Shown here piece by piece: positions 62,986-64,000 of a stretch of 64,000 nt of DNA. A model generated the notes under the pieces. It ran no database searches. It had not been told where the DNA came from and saw nothing but the letters and a program-made list of their open reading frames with translations. Every line of letters begins with the position of its first letter. Position 1 is the stretch's first letter. Origin of the DNA: Prillingera fragicola (taxonomy: Eukaryota; Basidiomycota; Tremellomycetes; Trichosporonales; Trichosporonaceae); NCBI GenBank assembly GCA_002335605.1, contig BEDY01000005.1, forward strand, positions 1,116,001 through 1,180,000, written 5' to 3'. The translations under genes and the position numbers were made by a program.

Positions 62986-64000
62986 TTACTGAACATATGG
63001 GGGAACAAATTTCAGCCATTCATTACGCAGAGTAAACAGGCGCTTCACAGCTTCGCGCTCAGGTGGGGTCCAATCTCCCCCAACAACCACGCCAAGTGCA
63101 GTGGCTGCCGAATCTGTCGTCGTGGGCCGGTCGCCTGCGCTGGCCACTCTTTGATCTAGAGGCTCAATCGGGACGCTGCGCCTTGTCTTTGACTTCTCCA
63201 TCCGAGTGCCTCTGGGTCGTGTGGTACGTGTATCTAGCTCGACCATTGCAGTTGTGAACGAGTATCGCAGTCGAACCTGGGTTAACGCTCCCTGACTTTG
63301 AGAGCCTTCGACACCCTCGAAGCGTGTGCACCTGGCCTGTAGTTTAAATGAGAGAACCACGTCGGGAATCTCTGAGCACGTAAGTCCCACTTGGCCAAGT
63401 GGTGTGTACATCTTGACCTGCTTGTTAGCAAGTGCAGCATACACATGTGCGTACCCTAGTTGCATGGCGCTTGAACTCTTCCACAAGACCCGCGACATGC
63501 ATCCACTGCTTGTGGTCTGTGGCGGTCCATTTGGTTCTGTCTCGGACACGGATAGTGCACCGCTGTCTCCCACTTGACCCAGAGTTCGGTGCGATGGTCA
63601 ACTCGTCGCCCGCGCGGTTGACTCGCAAGGTACACGCATCCCCACCAAGGGAGAGGGTGATGGCTACCGCTTCTGCAGGTGCATGCACCTGAATGGTGTC
63701 CCGGGTTCGCTTTGAGAGAGGAACGCGACCAGATGTGGGGGCAAGTGGGTGGGCCACGATAGGCCGGGTGCTGGTCGACCGGTAGGCATACACTGGGACT
63801 GCTGGGGGCGGGACAGTTGGGGACTTGGGTCGAGGGCTGGTGGGAGGTGTGGGTGGAAGTAGTGTTTGCTGAGAAGCTTGGCCCAAAGAAAGTACAGATG
63901 TCTGACCCGCCTGATGGGCAACTGCTTCATCAAGCTTTGAATTCGTGAGCGTTGTGCGAGGGGCTGGGGTAGGAGTGTTGGCCACGGAAAGGGCGACCTG
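62986..64000 (-). CDS. Unidentified protein, C-terminal part (5' end beyond window)
   Basis: Not recognised. Two exons are visible: from beyond 64000 down to 63455, and 63417-62986, with a 37-nt intron; at least 326 residues. The first part is Thr/Pro-rich and disordered (PPTPPTSPRPKSPTVPPPAVP). From about 63700 on, the sequence looks folded: IRVRDRTKWTATDHKQWMHVAGLVEEFKRHAT, then VKMYTPLGQVGLTCSEIPDVVLSFKLQ. It continues with a basic Thr/Arg stretch and ends PEREAVKRLFTLRNEWLKFVPPYVQ. The frame is open to the window edge, so the N-terminus lies to the right. The conserved-looking tail could be an interaction domain; a polo-box-like fold is one idea that I cannot support. Confidence 0.6.

Overview
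The window is nuclear DNA of a basidiomycete fungus. The genes have many short introns with GTRNGT donors and CTRAC/CTGAC branch sites, often only 34-50 nt long. Gene content is typical of Tremellomycetes: a GT61 glycosyltransferase, a P450, Zn2Cys6 and C2H2 regulators with fungal-specific domains, D-amino-acid oxidase and a heme-thiolate peroxygenase. A Trichosporonales-like yeast is my inference from intron size, G+C-rich coding and gene content; no marker gene proves it.

Layout. 1-5 kb: cytosolic Phe-tRNA synthetase alpha (partial), a HIRIP3/CHZ-type histone chaperone and a GT61 glycosyltransferase. 5-8 kb: two ribosomal protein genes (uS13 and eL42) head to head. 8.8-15.2 kb: a GST, mitochondrial Tyr-tRNA synthetase and a Zn2Cys6 regulator. 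15.2-20.3 kb: a gene-poor stretch holding one intronless secreted peroxygenase. 20.3-25 kb: a C2H2 regulator divergent from D-amino-acid oxidase. 25-33 kb: a P450, CIAO1/Cia1, a Cak1-like kinase and an F-box-like protein. 33.6-39.5 kb: clathrin heavy chain. 40-41.8 kb: an alpha/beta hydrolase of the CGI-58/Cld1 group. 41.9-50.5 kb: a possible catabolic cluster (Zn2Cys6 regulator, DapA-family aldolase, MFS anion transporter, SMP-30 lactonase) with a lone retrotransposon-type Gag ORF inside it. 51-64 kb: APC10, a DUF7729-like secreted protein, an Shb17-like phosphatase, SRP68, the tail-anchored E2 Ubc6, mitochondrial uS5m and a partial unknown gene.

Most genes are unrelated housekeeping genes. 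The 42-50 kb group is the best candidate for genes that work together: uptake of a sugar acid or lactone, lactone opening, retro-aldol cleavage, and a local regulator. The second theme is gene structure: I count 14 internal coding exons of 21 nt or less, down to 6 nt, one start codon split by an intron, one probable GC-AG intron, and two neighbouring introns of one gene that share a near-identical donor segment.

All exon joins were made by eye from splice signals, reading-frame arithmetic and protein-family conservation. No tRNA, rRNA, CRISPR or intact transposon was recognised.
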